A DNA stretch of 64,000 nt from Streptomyces tirandamycinicus (GTDB lineage: Bacteria; Actinomycetota; Actinomycetes; Streptomycetales; Streptomycetaceae). Below, piece by piece: positions 16,168-24,395 of this stretch. The stretch lies in the NCBI RefSeq assembly GCF_003097515.1, contig NZ_CP029188.1, positions 1,727,001-1,791,000 on the forward strand. The letters run 5' to 3'. A program made the translations under genes and the position numbers. The notes below the pieces were generated by a model. It had not been told where the DNA came from, searched no databases, and saw only the letters and a list, made by a program, of their open reading frames with translations. Position 1 is the stretch's first letter, and each line of letters starts with the position of its first letter.

Positions 16168-18432
16168 ATGTCCCACGCACCGGCCCCGGCGCCCGCCCCC
16201 GCCCTCGTCCCGACCCACTGCCCCTACTGCGCCCTGCAGTGCGGGATGAACCTGCGCGGGTCCGGGGAGACGGTCGAGGTCGTGGAGCGGGACGACTTCC
16301 CGGTCAACCGGGGTGCTCTGTGCGGCAAGGGACGCACGGCACCCGCGGTGCTCTCCTCCCGGGTCAGGCTGACCGGGCCCCTGGTCCGACGCCCCGCCAC
16401 AGGCAGGCTCGAACCGGCCACCTGGGAGGAGGCTCTCCGCGTCACCGCCGACGGACTGCGGCGCACCCGCGCACGGCACGGGGCGGACGCCGTCGGCGTG
16501 TTCGGCGGCGGGGGCCTCACCAACGAGAAGGCGTACGCGCTGGGCAAGTTCGCACGGGTGGTGCTCGGCACCTCCCAGATCGACTACAACGGGCGCTTCT
16601 GCATGTCCTCGGCGGCGGCCGCGCACAACAAGGCGTTCGGGCTGGACCGGGGGCTGCCCTTCCCGCTGGAGGACATCCCGCGCACCGGCTGCGTCCTCCT
16701 CGTCGGCTCCAACCTCGCCGAGACCATGCCGCCCGCGCTGCGGTACCTCACCGAGCTGAAGGACAACGGCGGCACGCTGATCGTCGTCGACCCGCGCCGT
16801 ACGAAGACCGCGGAGCAGGCCGACCTGCACCTCGCGCCGCGCCCGGGCACCGATCTCGCGCTCGCGCTCGGGCTGCTGCACCTGGTGGTGGCGCAGGGCC
16901 GCACCGACCGGGAGTTCATCCGGGAGCGCACGACCGGGTGGGAGGAGGCCAGGGCGGCCGCCATGGCGCACTGGCCCGAGCTGGTCGAACGGATCACCGG
17001 GGTGGGCGTTCCCCGGCTGCGGGAGGCCGCGGCCCTGTTCTGCGACGCCCCGAACGCGATGGTGCTCACCGCCCGCGGGCCGGAACAGCAGTCCAAGGGC
17101 ACGGACACGGTCGGTGCCTGGATCAACCTCGCCCTCGCCACCGGCAACGCGGGCCGGCCGCTGGCCGGCTACGGCTGCCTCACCGGCCAGGGCAACGGGC
17201 AGGGCGGCCGGGAGCACGGCCAGAAGGCCGACCAGCTCCCCGGGTACCGCAAGCTCGACGACCCGGCCGCACGTGCGCATGTGGCCGGGGTGTGGGGGGT
17301 CGACCCCGACTCGCTGCCCGGCCCCGGCCGGAGCGCGTACGAACTGCTCGACGCGCTGGGCCGGGACGTACGGTCGCTGCTGCTGATGGGTTCGAACCCG
17401 GTGGTGTCCGCACCCCGGGCCGCGCACGTGGAGGAACGGCTGCGCTCCCTGGACTTCCTCGCCGTCGCCGACGTGGTCCTGTCGGAGACGGCGGAACTGG
17501 CGGACGTCGTCCTGCCGGTGACCCAGTGGGCGGAGGAGACGGGGACGACGACCAACCTGGAGGGCAGGGTGCTGCTGCGCCGCCGGGCGCTGACACCGCC
17601 GCCGGGGGTGCGCAGCGATCTGGAGGTCATCCACGGACTCGCCGGGCTGCTGGGGCACGAGAAGGGCTTCCCCACGGACCCGGAAGAGGTCTTCGGGGAG
17701 CTGCGGCGCGCCTCGTCCGGCGGCCCCGCGGACTACGCGGGCATCAGCTACCGGCGGCTGGAGGAGGAGCAGGGCGTGTTCTGGCCCTGCCCGGAGCCGG
17801 GCGTGCCCGGACAGGGGGCGGGCATGCCCGGATCGGGGCCGAGGTTGGAGGCCGGGGAGACCGGCGGGCCCGCACGCGAACCGGGCACGGGGGCCGGACA
17901 GACCGGCGGACCCGCACGCGAACCGGCCATGGAGGCCGGGCAGACCGGCGGACCGGCCGGGGAGCCCCACCCGGGGACGCCGCGGCTGTTCCTCGACCGG
18001 TTCGCGACACCGGACGGGCGGGCGAGGTTCGTGCCCGTGGTGCACCGGGAGGCCGCCGAGCCCACCGACGCCGAGTACCCCGTCGTGCTGACCACCGGAC
18101 GGGTCGTGGCCCAGTACCAGTCGGGGGCTCAGACCCGCCGGGTGGACGAGCTGAACGCGGCCGCCCCCGGCCCGTTCGTCCAACTGCATCCGCAGCTCGC
18201 GGCGCGGGTGGGGGTCGCGGACGGCGAGCCGGTCGCGGTGGTCTCGCGCCGCGGCCGGGCGGTCGCACCGGCCCGGGTGAGCGAGGCGATCCGCCCCGAC
18301 ACGGTGTTCATGCCCTTCCACTGGCCGGGGGCGGGCCGCGCCAACACGCTGACCAACCCGGCTCTCGACCCGACGTCGCGGATGCCGGAGTTCAAGGTCT
18401 GCGCGGTGCGCCTGGAGCGGTCGCAGGACTGA
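16168..18432 (+). CDS. nasA: assimilatory nitrate reductase catalytic subunit (molybdopterin oxidoreductase)
   Basis: A 754-residue Mo-bisMGD enzyme reducing nitrate to nitrite in the cytoplasm. The N-terminal [4Fe-4S] cysteines are C18, C21, C25 and C52 (THCPYCALQCGM, LCGKG). Cys145 in YNGRFCMSSAAA is the expected molybdenum ligand. The bis-MGD binding blocks (LVGSNLAETMP, LLMGSNPVVSAP) and the C-terminal cap (FMPFHWPG) are present. There is no Tat signal, as expected for the assimilatory type. Oddly, about 60 residues before the C-terminal domain (nt about 17790-17975) are a Gly/Pro/Glu-rich insertion with three EAGQTGGPAREP-like tandem units. Nitrite would go to NirBD at 25624-28478. Confidence 0.9.
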   Translation: MSHAPAPAPAPALVPTHCPYCALQCGMNLRGSGETVEVVERDDFPVNRGALCGKGRTAPAVLSSRVRLTGPLVRRPATGRLEPATWEEALRVTADGLRRTRARHGADAVGVFGGGGLTNEKAYALGKFARVVLGTSQIDYNGRFCMSSAAAAHNKAFGLDRGLPFPLEDIPRTGCVLLVGSNLAETMPPALRYLTELKDNGGTLIVVDPRRTKTAEQADLHLAPRPGTDLALALGLLHLVVAQGRTDREFIRERTTGWEEARAAAMAHWPELVERITGVGVPRLREAAALFCDAPNAMVLTARGPEQQSKGTDTVGAWINLALATGNAGRPLAGYGCLTGQGNGQGGREHGQKADQLPGYRKLDDPAARAHVAGVWGVDPDSLPGPGRSAYELLDALGRDVRSLLLMGSNPVVSAPRAAHVEERLRSLDFLAVADVVLSETAELADVVLPVTQWAEETGTTTNLEGRVLLRRRALTPPPGVRSDLEVIHGLAGLLGHEKGFPTDPEEVFGELRRASSGGPADYAGISYRRLEEEQGVFWPCPEPGVPGQGAGMPGSGPRLEAGETGGPAREPGTGAGQTGGPAREPAMEAGQTGGPAGEPHPGTPRLFLDRFATPDGRARFVPVVHREAAEPTDAEYPVVLTTGRVVAQYQSGAQTRRVDELNAAAPGPFVQLHPQLAARVGVADGEPVAVVSRRGRAVAPARVSEAIRPDTVFMPFHWPGAGRANTLTNPALDPTSRMPEFKVCAVRLERSQD

Positions 18433-18492
18433 CGGGGGCGCGCGGCCGGGCAGCGGTGACGCGCCGCGCCGGCCGTGGCGCCGGCCGTGGCG

Positions 18493-18921
18493 TCAGCCCC
18501 GCGCGGACCAGTCGCCGCCGGGGATCGGGGTGCCCTTCGCACGCAGTTCTCGTGCCACCGGTCCCGCCGCCAGGTACACCCAGGCCGGTACCCCGCCCGA
18601 CGCCGTGTGGACGGTGCGCTCGACCCGCACAAAGAGGTTGCGCGGGTCGCCGGGGCCGAAGTACTCCTCCAGGCGGTCGAGTACGGCCACGAGCCCGCCG
18701 TACCGCTCCGGCGCCGCGGTGACGAGTTCGCCGGTGACGACACCGTCGCCCTCGACGGCGTACGGGTAGCCCGGCCCCTCGTACAGCAGCGCGCCGCGCA
18801 ACCGGGCGGGTTCCTCGGCCGCGGTGCTCCCGCGCAGGTAGAGGTCGTGGTTGTGCCGGCCCGCGCGGAGGGTGCCGTAGACGAAGAACGGCAGCCGGGG
18901 CTCCCCGTGCCGGCCCGTCAC
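18493..18921 (-). CDS. gamma-glutamylcyclotransferase (AIG2-like) family protein
   Basis: This 142-residue protein has the AIG2/GGCT hallmark FFVYGTLRAGRHNH near its N-terminus, and the catalytic-type acidic residue in DRLEEYFGPGDP. The characteristic YPYAVEGDGVVTGEL and AWVYLA strands are also present. The GTG at 18921 overlaps the cutA stop by 4 bp (GTGA), so the two are translationally coupled, cutA first. Members cleave gamma-glutamyl amides, but many bacterial ones are uncharacterised. Confidence 0.8.
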   Translation of the reverse strand: MTGRHGEPRLPFFVYGTLRAGRHNHDLYLRGSTAAEEPARLRGALLYEGPGYPYAVEGDGVVTGELVTAAPERYGGLVAVLDRLEEYFGPGDPRNLFVRVERTVHTASGGVPAWVYLAAGPVARELRAKGTPIPGGDWSARG

Positions 18922-19244
18922 GCCCGCTCCGCGGTCTCCGCCGCGATCCACGCCAGGTACTCCGCGCTGCCCCGGAGGACCGGTGTCGCGATGATCTCGG
19001 GGGTGTCGTAGTCGTGGTGGGCGAGCAGATGCGCCTCCAGGGCGTCATAGCGTTCCTCGGTGGTCTTCAGCAGGACCTGCCACTCCTCACCGGTCTCGAT
19101 GGCGTTCCGCCAGTGGTACACGGAGGTGACAGGCGCCGAGATCTGCGCGCAGGCGGCCAGCCTCGCCTCCACCGCGCCGCGGGCCAGCTCCTCGGCCTTG
19201 GCGGCGCTGTCGGTGGTGGTCACAACGGTCAGGGCCCGGGTCAC
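18918..19244 (-). CDS. cutA: divalent-cation tolerance protein CutA
   Basis: At 108 residues from GTG 19244, it is the size of the trimeric CutA1 family. The signature VEARLAACAQI lies near residue 30, then SVYHWRNAIETGEEWQVLLK and the YDTPEIIATPVLRGSAEYLAWI motif. It is a small PII-like trimer. The first product was linked to copper tolerance in E. coli but the biochemical role is unsettled. It overlaps the downstream AIG2-like gene by 4 bp. Confidence 0.92.
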   Translation of the reverse strand: MTRALTVVTTTDSAAKAEELARGAVEARLAACAQISAPVTSVYHWRNAIETGEEWQVLLKTTEERYDALEAHLLAHHDYDTPEIIATPVLRGSAEYLAWIAAETAERA

Positions 19245-19451
19245 GAACACTCCTCGTTCGGCGCGGACCGGCACGTCCACGCGGCTTCGGCCCCGGCAGG
19301 GGCCGGGCCCACGGCCGTACGTCTACCACCGACCCGGCCCGGTGATCCAGTGCCCCGTCCGCCCCGGCCCGGCCTGGTGATCCAGTGCCCGTCCGCCCCA
19401 GTCCGCTCCCGCCAGTTCCCGCCAGTTCCCCTCAGCCCCCGTCAGCCCCCG

Positions 19452-20126
19452 TCAGCCCCCGTACGGCCGACGGGCCTTGGCCTCCCGCAGCGCGGCGCCC
19501 CACCAGGCGAGCTGGTCGAGCATGGTCTTGACGGCGGCCTCGGGCGCGGCCGGATCCCGGTGCCGCCCCTCGGTGTCGAACTGCCGCCCGGCGTTCGCGA
19601 AGGAGACGGTGTCCCGGACGGTGACGGCGTGCATCTCGGCGAAGACCTGGCGCAGCTGCTCCACGGCGCGCAGCCCGCCGGAGACGCCACCGTAGGAGAG
19701 GAACCCGACGGGCTTGGCCTGCCACTCGGTGAAGTGCCAGTCGACGAGGTTCTTCAGCGCGGCGGGGAACGAGTGGTTGTACTCGGGGGTGAGGACGACG
19801 AACGCGTCGGCGTCCGCGAGCCGGGGCGAGACCTTGGCGAGTTCGGCACGCACGGCCGCGCCGGGACTGCCGGAGAGCACGGTGGGGAGCTGCACCTCGG
19901 CGAGGTCGACGACATCGACCGCGAAGTCCTCGCGGGCGCGGGCCCGGTCGAGGAACCAGTCGGCGACGACCGGCGCGAAGCGGCCCTCCCGGTTGCTGCC
20001 CACGACGAGGGCGAGCCTCAGGGGTCCGGCGGCCCCGGTCACGGTGGCGGACGGGGCCGCGGCCCCGGTCGTGGACGGGGCGATGGATACGGACGGGGCG
20101 GAGGATGCCTGCGGGGTGTGATTCAT
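19452..20126 (-). CDS. NADPH-dependent FMN reductase (flavodoxin-like)
   Basis: A 224-residue protein. An Ala/Ser/Pro-rich start of about 35 residues precedes the NADPH-dependent FMN reductase fold: LALVVGSNREGRFAPVVADW (FMN phosphate loop), VVLTPEYNHSFPAALKNLVDW, and GFLSYGGVSGGLRAVEQLRQ. It reduces flavin or quinones. It is divergent from the SoxR-type gene at 20181 and shares a short 54-bp control region with it, so it is probably a SoxR target that buffers redox-active compounds. Confidence 0.85.
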   Translation of the reverse strand: MNHTPQASSAPSVSIAPSTTGAAAPSATVTGAAGPLRLALVVGSNREGRFAPVVADWFLDRARAREDFAVDVVDLAEVQLPTVLSGSPGAAVRAELAKVSPRLADADAFVVLTPEYNHSFPAALKNLVDWHFTEWQAKPVGFLSYGGVSGGLRAVEQLRQVFAEMHAVTVRDTVSFANAGRQFDTEGRHRDPAAPEAAVKTMLDQLAWWGAALREAKARRPYGG

Positions 20127-20141
20127 GCGGATCAGCGTGAT

Positions 20142-20174
20142 ACTTAAACCTTCGTTGAAGTCAATCGATAGGCT
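20142..20174 (+). promoter_or_regulatory. SoxR-type operator and promoter between soxR and the FMN reductase
   Basis: A 20-bp dyad (ACTTAAAC-cttc-GTTGAAGT, 20142-20161; 7 of 8 arm positions pair) overlaps a -35-like TTAAAC (20144-20149). A -10 TAGGCT (20169-20174) lies 19 bp further on, and the soxR ATG is at 20181. The overlong 19-bp spacer with an embedded dyad is the hallmark of MerR-family-activated promoters. On the other strand a TTGACT/TATCAC pair could serve the reductase gene. Confidence 0.6.
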
Positions 20175-20180
20175 GGTTCC

Positions 20181-20636
20181 ATGTCGCATCTCGCCCGGGA
20201 GGCCAGGGAAGTCACGGTCGGTGAGCTGGCGCACCGCAGCGGTGCAGCCCCCTCGGCACTGCGCTTCTACGAGCGCGAAGGGCTGATCAGCAGCCGCCGC
20301 ACCTCCGGCAACCAGCGGCGCTACAGCAGGGACACGCTGCGCCGGGTCGCGTTCATCCGGACCTCGCAGCGGCTGGGCATCCCGCTGGCCGCCATCCGCG
20401 AGGTGCTGGGGCTGCTGCCGGACGACCGCACACCCACCCGGGAGGACTGGGCCCGGATCTCCGAGTGCTGGCGCGAGGACCTGGACGCCCGGATCCGCAC
20501 GCTCCAGCGGCTCCGGGACAACCTCACGGAGTGCATCGGCTGCGGCTGCCTGTCGCTGGACCGGTGCGTGCTGTCCAACCCCGGCGACGAACTGGCCGCG
20601 CACGGCCCCGGGCCCCGCCGTCTGATCGAGGACTGA
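20181..20636 (+). CDS. soxR: redox-sensitive transcriptional regulator SoxR (MerR family)
   Basis: This 151-residue MerR-family protein has the winged HTH TVGELAHRSGAAPSALRFYE followed by the wing GNQRRY. A dimerisation coiled coil (about residues 80-116) comes next. The [2Fe-2S] motif C-x2-C-x-C-x5-C is at C118, C121, C123 and C129 (CIGCGCLSLDRC), which defines SoxR. In Streptomyces SoxR responds to redox-active metabolites such as actinorhodin rather than running a broad superoxide response. The start is probably leaderless: the -10 TAGGCT ends 7 bp before the ATG. It is divergent from the flavin reductase. Confidence 0.93.
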   Translation: MSHLAREAREVTVGELAHRSGAAPSALRFYEREGLISSRRTSGNQRRYSRDTLRRVAFIRTSQRLGIPLAAIREVLGLLPDDRTPTREDWARISECWREDLDARIRTLQRLRDNLTECIGCGCLSLDRCVLSNPGDELAAHGPGPRRLIED

Positions 20637-20740
20637 GCGCCCGGGGACGGGCCCGCCCGGCGAAACCGGATCGGCCGGGACCGGGGACGGGCGCGCCCGG
20701 CGGAACCGGGTCGGCCGGGACCAGCGCCGCCGGGGACTGC

Positions 20741-20790
20741 CTGGATCGCCCGGGACCGCCCGGGACCGCCCGGGACCGCCCGCGACTGCC
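20741..20790. repeat. 10-bp tandem repeat (CGGGACCGCC type)
   Basis: Units CGGGACCGCC occur at 20751, 20761 and 20771, with degenerate copies at 20741 and 20781. They fill the gap between soxR and the aminotransferase. Confidence 0.8.
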
Positions 20791-20829
20791 GGGGCCGCCC
20801 GGAACCGGGGCAGACCTTAGGGTGGGCGG

Positions 20830-21615
20830 ATGACGAACCGGCCGGACGTGCACATCGAGATCGACGGCCGGCCGGCGACCGGGCTGGATCCCGCCGTGGT
20901 GCCGCTGCTCCAGGGTGCCTACGGCCACTTCACCGCGATGCAGGTGCGCGACGGCCGGACCCGGGGACTGGCGCTGCACCTGGAACGGCTGGACCGTGCG
21001 ACACGGGAGCTGTTCGGCACGGGCCTCGACGGGGACCGCGTACGGACACTGGTGCGCCACGCGCTCGACCGGGGCGGCCGGAGCGACGCGGGTGTGCGGG
21101 TGTACGTGTACGGGGCGGCCGCCGAAGGCGGTGCGCCGACGGTGGTGGTGACCGTGCGGGAGGCGCGGACCATGCCTCCGCGGCCGCGGAGCATGATGCC
21201 GGTGCCGTTCCTGCGTCCGGTCCCGCACGTCAAGCACGCGGGCGGGGTCGGCCAGCCGTACTACGGGCGTGCCGCCGCCCTGGCGGGCTTCGACGACGCG
21301 CTGCTGACCGGCCCCGGCGGGGAGATCGCGGAAGGCCATGTCGCCAACGTCGCCCTCTGGAACGGCACCTCGCTGGTCTGGCCCGAGGCACCGGCGCTGC
21401 GCGGGGTCACCATGGCGCTGCTGGAGCGGCTGCTGCCGTCCGTGCACCGGGAGGTGCTGCTCGCGGACCTCGGCTCCTACCCGGCGGCGGTGCTGATGAA
21501 CTCGCAGGGCATCGCGCCCGTCCACCGGATCGGCACGACGGAGCTCGCAGTGGACGAGGAGCTGATACGCCGGCTGACCGAGGCGTACGCGGCGGTCCCC
21601 TGGGACGGGATCTGA
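20830..21615 (+). CDS. class IV pyridoxal-phosphate aminotransferase
   Basis: A 261-residue fold-type IV PLP enzyme. The Schiff-base lysine is Lys135 in RPVPHVKHAGGVG. The E-x3-N motif of the family appears as GGEIAEGHVANVALW, and the C-terminal cofactor contact region contains GVTMALLERLLP. The same family includes branched-chain and D-amino acid aminotransferases and 4-amino-4-deoxychorismate lyase; sequence alone does not decide. A -10 TAGGGT at 20818-20823 ends 7 bp before the ATG, suggesting a leaderless transcript. Confidence 0.82.
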   Translation: MTNRPDVHIEIDGRPATGLDPAVVPLLQGAYGHFTAMQVRDGRTRGLALHLERLDRATRELFGTGLDGDRVRTLVRHALDRGGRSDAGVRVYVYGAAAEGGAPTVVVTVREARTMPPRPRSMMPVPFLRPVPHVKHAGGVGQPYYGRAAALAGFDDALLTGPGGEIAEGHVANVALWNGTSLVWPEAPALRGVTMALLERLLPSVHREVLLADLGSYPAAVLMNSQGIAPVHRIGTTELAVDEELIRRLTEAYAAVPWDGI

Positions 21616-21880
21616 CGGCACCCCGCCGTACCCGGGCGCAACGCGCCACCCGGCGTGTCACTCGTTCGGCGCGGTCGTTCGCACCGCCCGGCCAATGGCG
21701 CAATCACACCGCTGTGACCTGCTGCGACACCCCGGGATCAACACGACACGCCGTACGGCGCGAGCGAATCTGATCGCCCATCAGCAGGCGTGGGTGGCGG
21801 ACTGCCCCTTACCTCTTGAGGTGTAGGAACGGCCTCCGGCACCACGGTCCGGCGGCACGGCCAACGCCCCGGAGGACGTC

Positions 21881-22390
21881 ATGCGCACCACCGCCCGCCT
21901 GCTGGCCGGACCCGCGCTCGCGGCCGCCTGCGTCGGTGCGGCGGCCGCGCCCGCCGCCCGGGCGGCCGACCCCGGGATGCTGACCCTGTCCCCTTCCAGC
22001 ACCACCGCCGGTGCCTCCGTGACCGCGAGTACCACCGCGTGCGGCAAGCGCGGTCACGGCACGGGCGATGCCGAGTCGCTCGGCGCGGACGGGTTCGACC
22101 TGGCACCCGGCGCCGGGGAGGGCGCGGCGGTCGGCAGGTTCACGGTGCCCGAGGACACCGAGCCGGGGACGTACACGGTCTCCGTGCTCTGCGACAACGG
22201 CAAGAAGGCCTTCGGAGATCTCGTGGTGCGGGCCCACGGGCACGAACCGAGCGGCCATGTGAAGACGGGAGTCGGCGGCAGCGTCGGCCCCGACATCACC
22301 CAGATCGCGGCGGGGGCGGCCGTCCTGGCCGCGGCCGCCGTCGGCGGGACCTGGCTCCTGCGCCGTCGGGCGAGCGGCGCGCAGGGCTGA
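21881..22390 (+). CDS. secreted, C-terminally anchored small protein upstream of a sortase
   Basis: A 169-residue protein with a signal peptide (MRTTARLLAGPALAAACVGA, cleavage near ARA-AD) and an immunoglobulin-like extracellular domain. The latter contains two cysteines (TACGKRGH and VLCDNGKK) that may pair. A C-terminal membrane helix (TQIAAGAAVLAAAAVGGTWL) ends in RRRA. This is the architecture of a sortase substrate, yet I find no LPxTG-like motif before the helix (the sequence there is GSVGPDITQ). It is followed by the class F sortase at 22534 on the same strand. Function unknown. Confidence 0.75.
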   Translation: MRTTARLLAGPALAAACVGAAAAPAARAADPGMLTLSPSSTTAGASVTASTTACGKRGHGTGDAESLGADGFDLAPGAGEGAAVGRFTVPEDTEPGTYTVSVLCDNGKKAFGDLVVRAHGHEPSGHVKTGVGGSVGPDITQIAAGAAVLAAAAVGGTWLLRRRASGAQG

Positions 22391-22533
22391 CGGAGAGCGT
22401 TCGCGCTCGGCCTCCACCGTCCCTCGTACCGCCGTCCCCGCCCCCGTCACGCTTCGTCCGGCTGACGGGGGCGGGGAGTTCCCCCCTCCCGGACCGGGCA
22501 CCCGGGGACTCCCGGAGGCTCTCGGAGGAGCCC

Positions 22534-23154
22534 ATGAAGTCGAACGGGTGGCTGCTGGCCCTGGCCGTCTGCGCCGGGGTGTGGCTGGTGCAGAACGGGG
22601 CTCGGCCCGTCACCCCGCCCGCCCCCTCCGCCGCCGAGGCCTTCGCCACCGGCCGGCACACGGATGCCGCCGCACCCCCGCTGCCGCCGTCGCCGCCGGT
22701 GCGGCTGCGCATCCCGCGGATCGCCGTGGACACCCCCCTGACCCGCCTCGGACTGGCCGCCGACAACAGCCTGGAGGTCCCTCCCGCCGACCGGGGCGGG
22801 GTGGCCGGCTGGTACGGCGGCGGCACCACTCCGGGTGCCCGGGGCACCGCGATCGTCGCCGGCCATGTCGACGACGCCGACGGGCCCGCCGTCTTCTACA
22901 AGCTGGGCACGCTGAGGAGGGGCAACCGCATCGAGGTGCTCCGCGAGGACGGCCGCACGGCGGTCTTCACGGTCGACGCGGTGGAGGTGTACGAGAACGA
23001 CGCCTTCCCCGACCGGAAGGTGTACGGGGCCTCGCGCCGGGCCGAGCTGCGGGTGATCACCTGCGGCGGCCCGTTCGACCCGCGGACGGGCTACCGGGGC
23101 AACGTGGTGGCCTTCGCGCACCTGGTCGGGGTGCGCGGACCGGTCCGGTCCTGA
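22534..23154 (+). CDS. class F sortase
   Basis: This 206-residue membrane-anchored transpeptidase has an N-terminal helix (WLLALAVCAGVWLVQNG) and a Pro/Ala linker before the sortase barrel. The catalytic triad is complete: His111 (IVAGHVDD), Cys177 (VITCGGPFD) and Arg188 (GYRGN). Class F enzymes are common in actinobacteria, but their substrates are poorly known. The secreted protein encoded just upstream (gap 143 bp) is a candidate partner, although it lacks a recognisable sorting motif. Confidence 0.9.
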   Translation: MKSNGWLLALAVCAGVWLVQNGARPVTPPAPSAAEAFATGRHTDAAAPPLPPSPPVRLRIPRIAVDTPLTRLGLAADNSLEVPPADRGGVAGWYGGGTTPGARGTAIVAGHVDDADGPAVFYKLGTLRRGNRIEVLREDGRTAVFTVDAVEVYENDAFPDRKVYGASRRAELRVITCGGPFDPRTGYRGNVVAFAHLVGVRGPVRS

Positions 23155-23284
23155 GGGCGCACCACGTATGCGGGCGCGCCGCGCCTGCGGGGACGGAGCG
23201 CCCGGCCATCCGGCGATCCGGCGGTCCGGCCCGCCCGCCCTCCGACGTCCGGCGATCCGGCGATCGCGCGATCCGGCGACTGCC

Positions 23285-23361
23285 GCCCGCACTCCCCGCC
23301 GCCGGCCCGCACTCCCCGCCGCCGGCCCGCACTCCCCGCCGCCGGCCCGCACTCCCCGCCG
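23285..23361. repeat. 20-bp tandem repeat, four copies
   Basis: Units GCCCGCACTCCCCGCCGCCG start at 23285, 23305, 23325 and 23345 and are essentially identical. They abut the 3' end of the minus-strand TSUP gene (stop at 23363), another example of a repeat array placed at a gene end. The 120 bp to the left hold a second, looser family based on GGCGATCC. Confidence 0.9.
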
Positions 23362-23362
23362 A

Positions 23363-24142
23363 CTACCCCGACCACTGGTCGAACGCCAGCTTCGCCACCA
23401 GCGAGAACACGACCACGAGCAGCACCCCGCGCACGAACTCCGCGCCTCTGCGGAGGGCCGTCCACGCCCCGAACATGCCGCCCGCCAGGTTGAACACCGC
23501 CATCAGCGCGGCCAGCCGCCACAGCACCGTCCCCTGGTAGGCGAACATCGCGAGGGCGCCGGCGTTGGTGCACACGTTGACGATCTTGGCGGTGGCGGAG
23601 GCCGTGACCAGGTCCAGATGGAGCACGGCGGTCAGGGCGAGCACCAGGAAGGTGCCGGTTCCGGGCCCGAACAGGCCGTCGTAGAAGCCGATGCCGCCGC
23701 CGACGAGGACGACCGCGGTGGCGATCCGGGCGCGGGTGACGGGTCCGCGGTCCACGTGGGCTCCGAAGGACGGGCGCAGCATGACGAACGCCGCGACACC
23801 CAGCAGCACCACCATGATCACCGGCCGGAGCACGTCGCTGCTGATGCCCGCCGCGAAGAACGCCCCGCCCATGGAGCCGGCGAGCGCCGCGAGTCCGATG
23901 CGTACGGCCGTCCCCACCTGGACCGGGGCCTTGCGGACATAGGTGACCGCCGCGCCGGTGGTGCCGACGATGGCGACCGCCTTGTTGGTGCCGAGGATCT
24001 GCGCGGCGGGCACCTGCGGCATGCCGAGCAGCAGCGCCGGAAGGAGCAGCAGGCCGCCGCCGCCGACCACCGCGTCGATCCAGCCGGCCGCCATCGCTGC
24101 GACACACAGGAGGACGAGCGTGGTCAGCGGTATGTCAGGCAT
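23363..24142 (-). CDS. TSUP-family (TauE/SafE) anion transporter
   Basis: A 259-residue polytopic protein with the TauE/SafE signature pieces AGWIDAVVGGGGLLLLPALLL near the N-terminus, then ILGTNKAVAIVGTTGAAVTY. The symmetric second-half element GIGFYDGLFGPGTGTFLVLA follows. About eight hydrophobic segments are visible. TSUP proteins move sulfite, sulfonates and related organic anions. It is divergent from the nitrite reductase cluster and might export an oxyanion linked to it, but this is inference. Confidence 0.88.
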   Translation of the reverse strand: MPDIPLTTLVLLCVAAMAAGWIDAVVGGGGLLLLPALLLGMPQVPAAQILGTNKAVAIVGTTGAAVTYVRKAPVQVGTAVRIGLAALAGSMGGAFFAAGISSDVLRPVIMVVLLGVAAFVMLRPSFGAHVDRGPVTRARIATAVVLVGGGIGFYDGLFGPGTGTFLVLALTAVLHLDLVTASATAKIVNVCTNAGALAMFAYQGTVLWRLAALMAVFNLAGGMFGAWTALRRGAEFVRGVLLVVVFSLVAKLAFDQWSG

Positions 24143-24335
24143 GGCCGCGACCCTACGGAGAAGATGCGTGCGCCGTCCATCGAACCCCTGAGTCTTGAGC
24201 TACCTCTGAGGTTCCCCGGGCCGGCTCCGGGGTTCCGCGTACCGGCCCTCCCCACGGGGTTCCCCGGTCCGGCAGCGCACCCGGCCGCGCACCGGGGCCC
24301 CCTCACACACCGGGCCGGCGAGCGCTGAGCGCAGT

Positions 24336-24373
24336 GTTCCGCACGGGAAACAACCGGGATGCCGACGGGTAAC
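24336..24373 (+). promoter_or_regulatory. GlnR box upstream of the nirB cluster
   Basis: Four 5-bp blocks are separated by exactly 6 bp: GTTCC (24336-24340), GAAAC (24347-24351), GATGC (24358-24362) and GTAAC (24369-24373). This follows the Streptomyces GlnR consensus gTnAC-n6-GaAAC-n6-GtnAC-n6-GAAAC, with GAAAC exact and GTAAC nearly so. The box ends 22 bp before the ATG at 24396. nirB is a GlnR target in S. coelicolor, so nitrogen control is likely. Confidence 0.65.
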
Positions 24374-24395
24374 ACCCGCCCTTCAGTCTGCGTAC

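Noticed and set aside
15193..18321. 1042-codon minus-strand frame antisense to nasA and the SanA-like gene
   Set aside because: It spans two well-identified plus-strand genes and shows only shadow composition (Arg/Gly/Pro-rich).
21827..21850. Possible SigE promoter (GGAAC ... GTC) upstream of the secreted small protein
   Set aside because: The spacing is about 16 bp, not the 18-19 bp expected, and GGAAC/GTC are common by chance in this composition.
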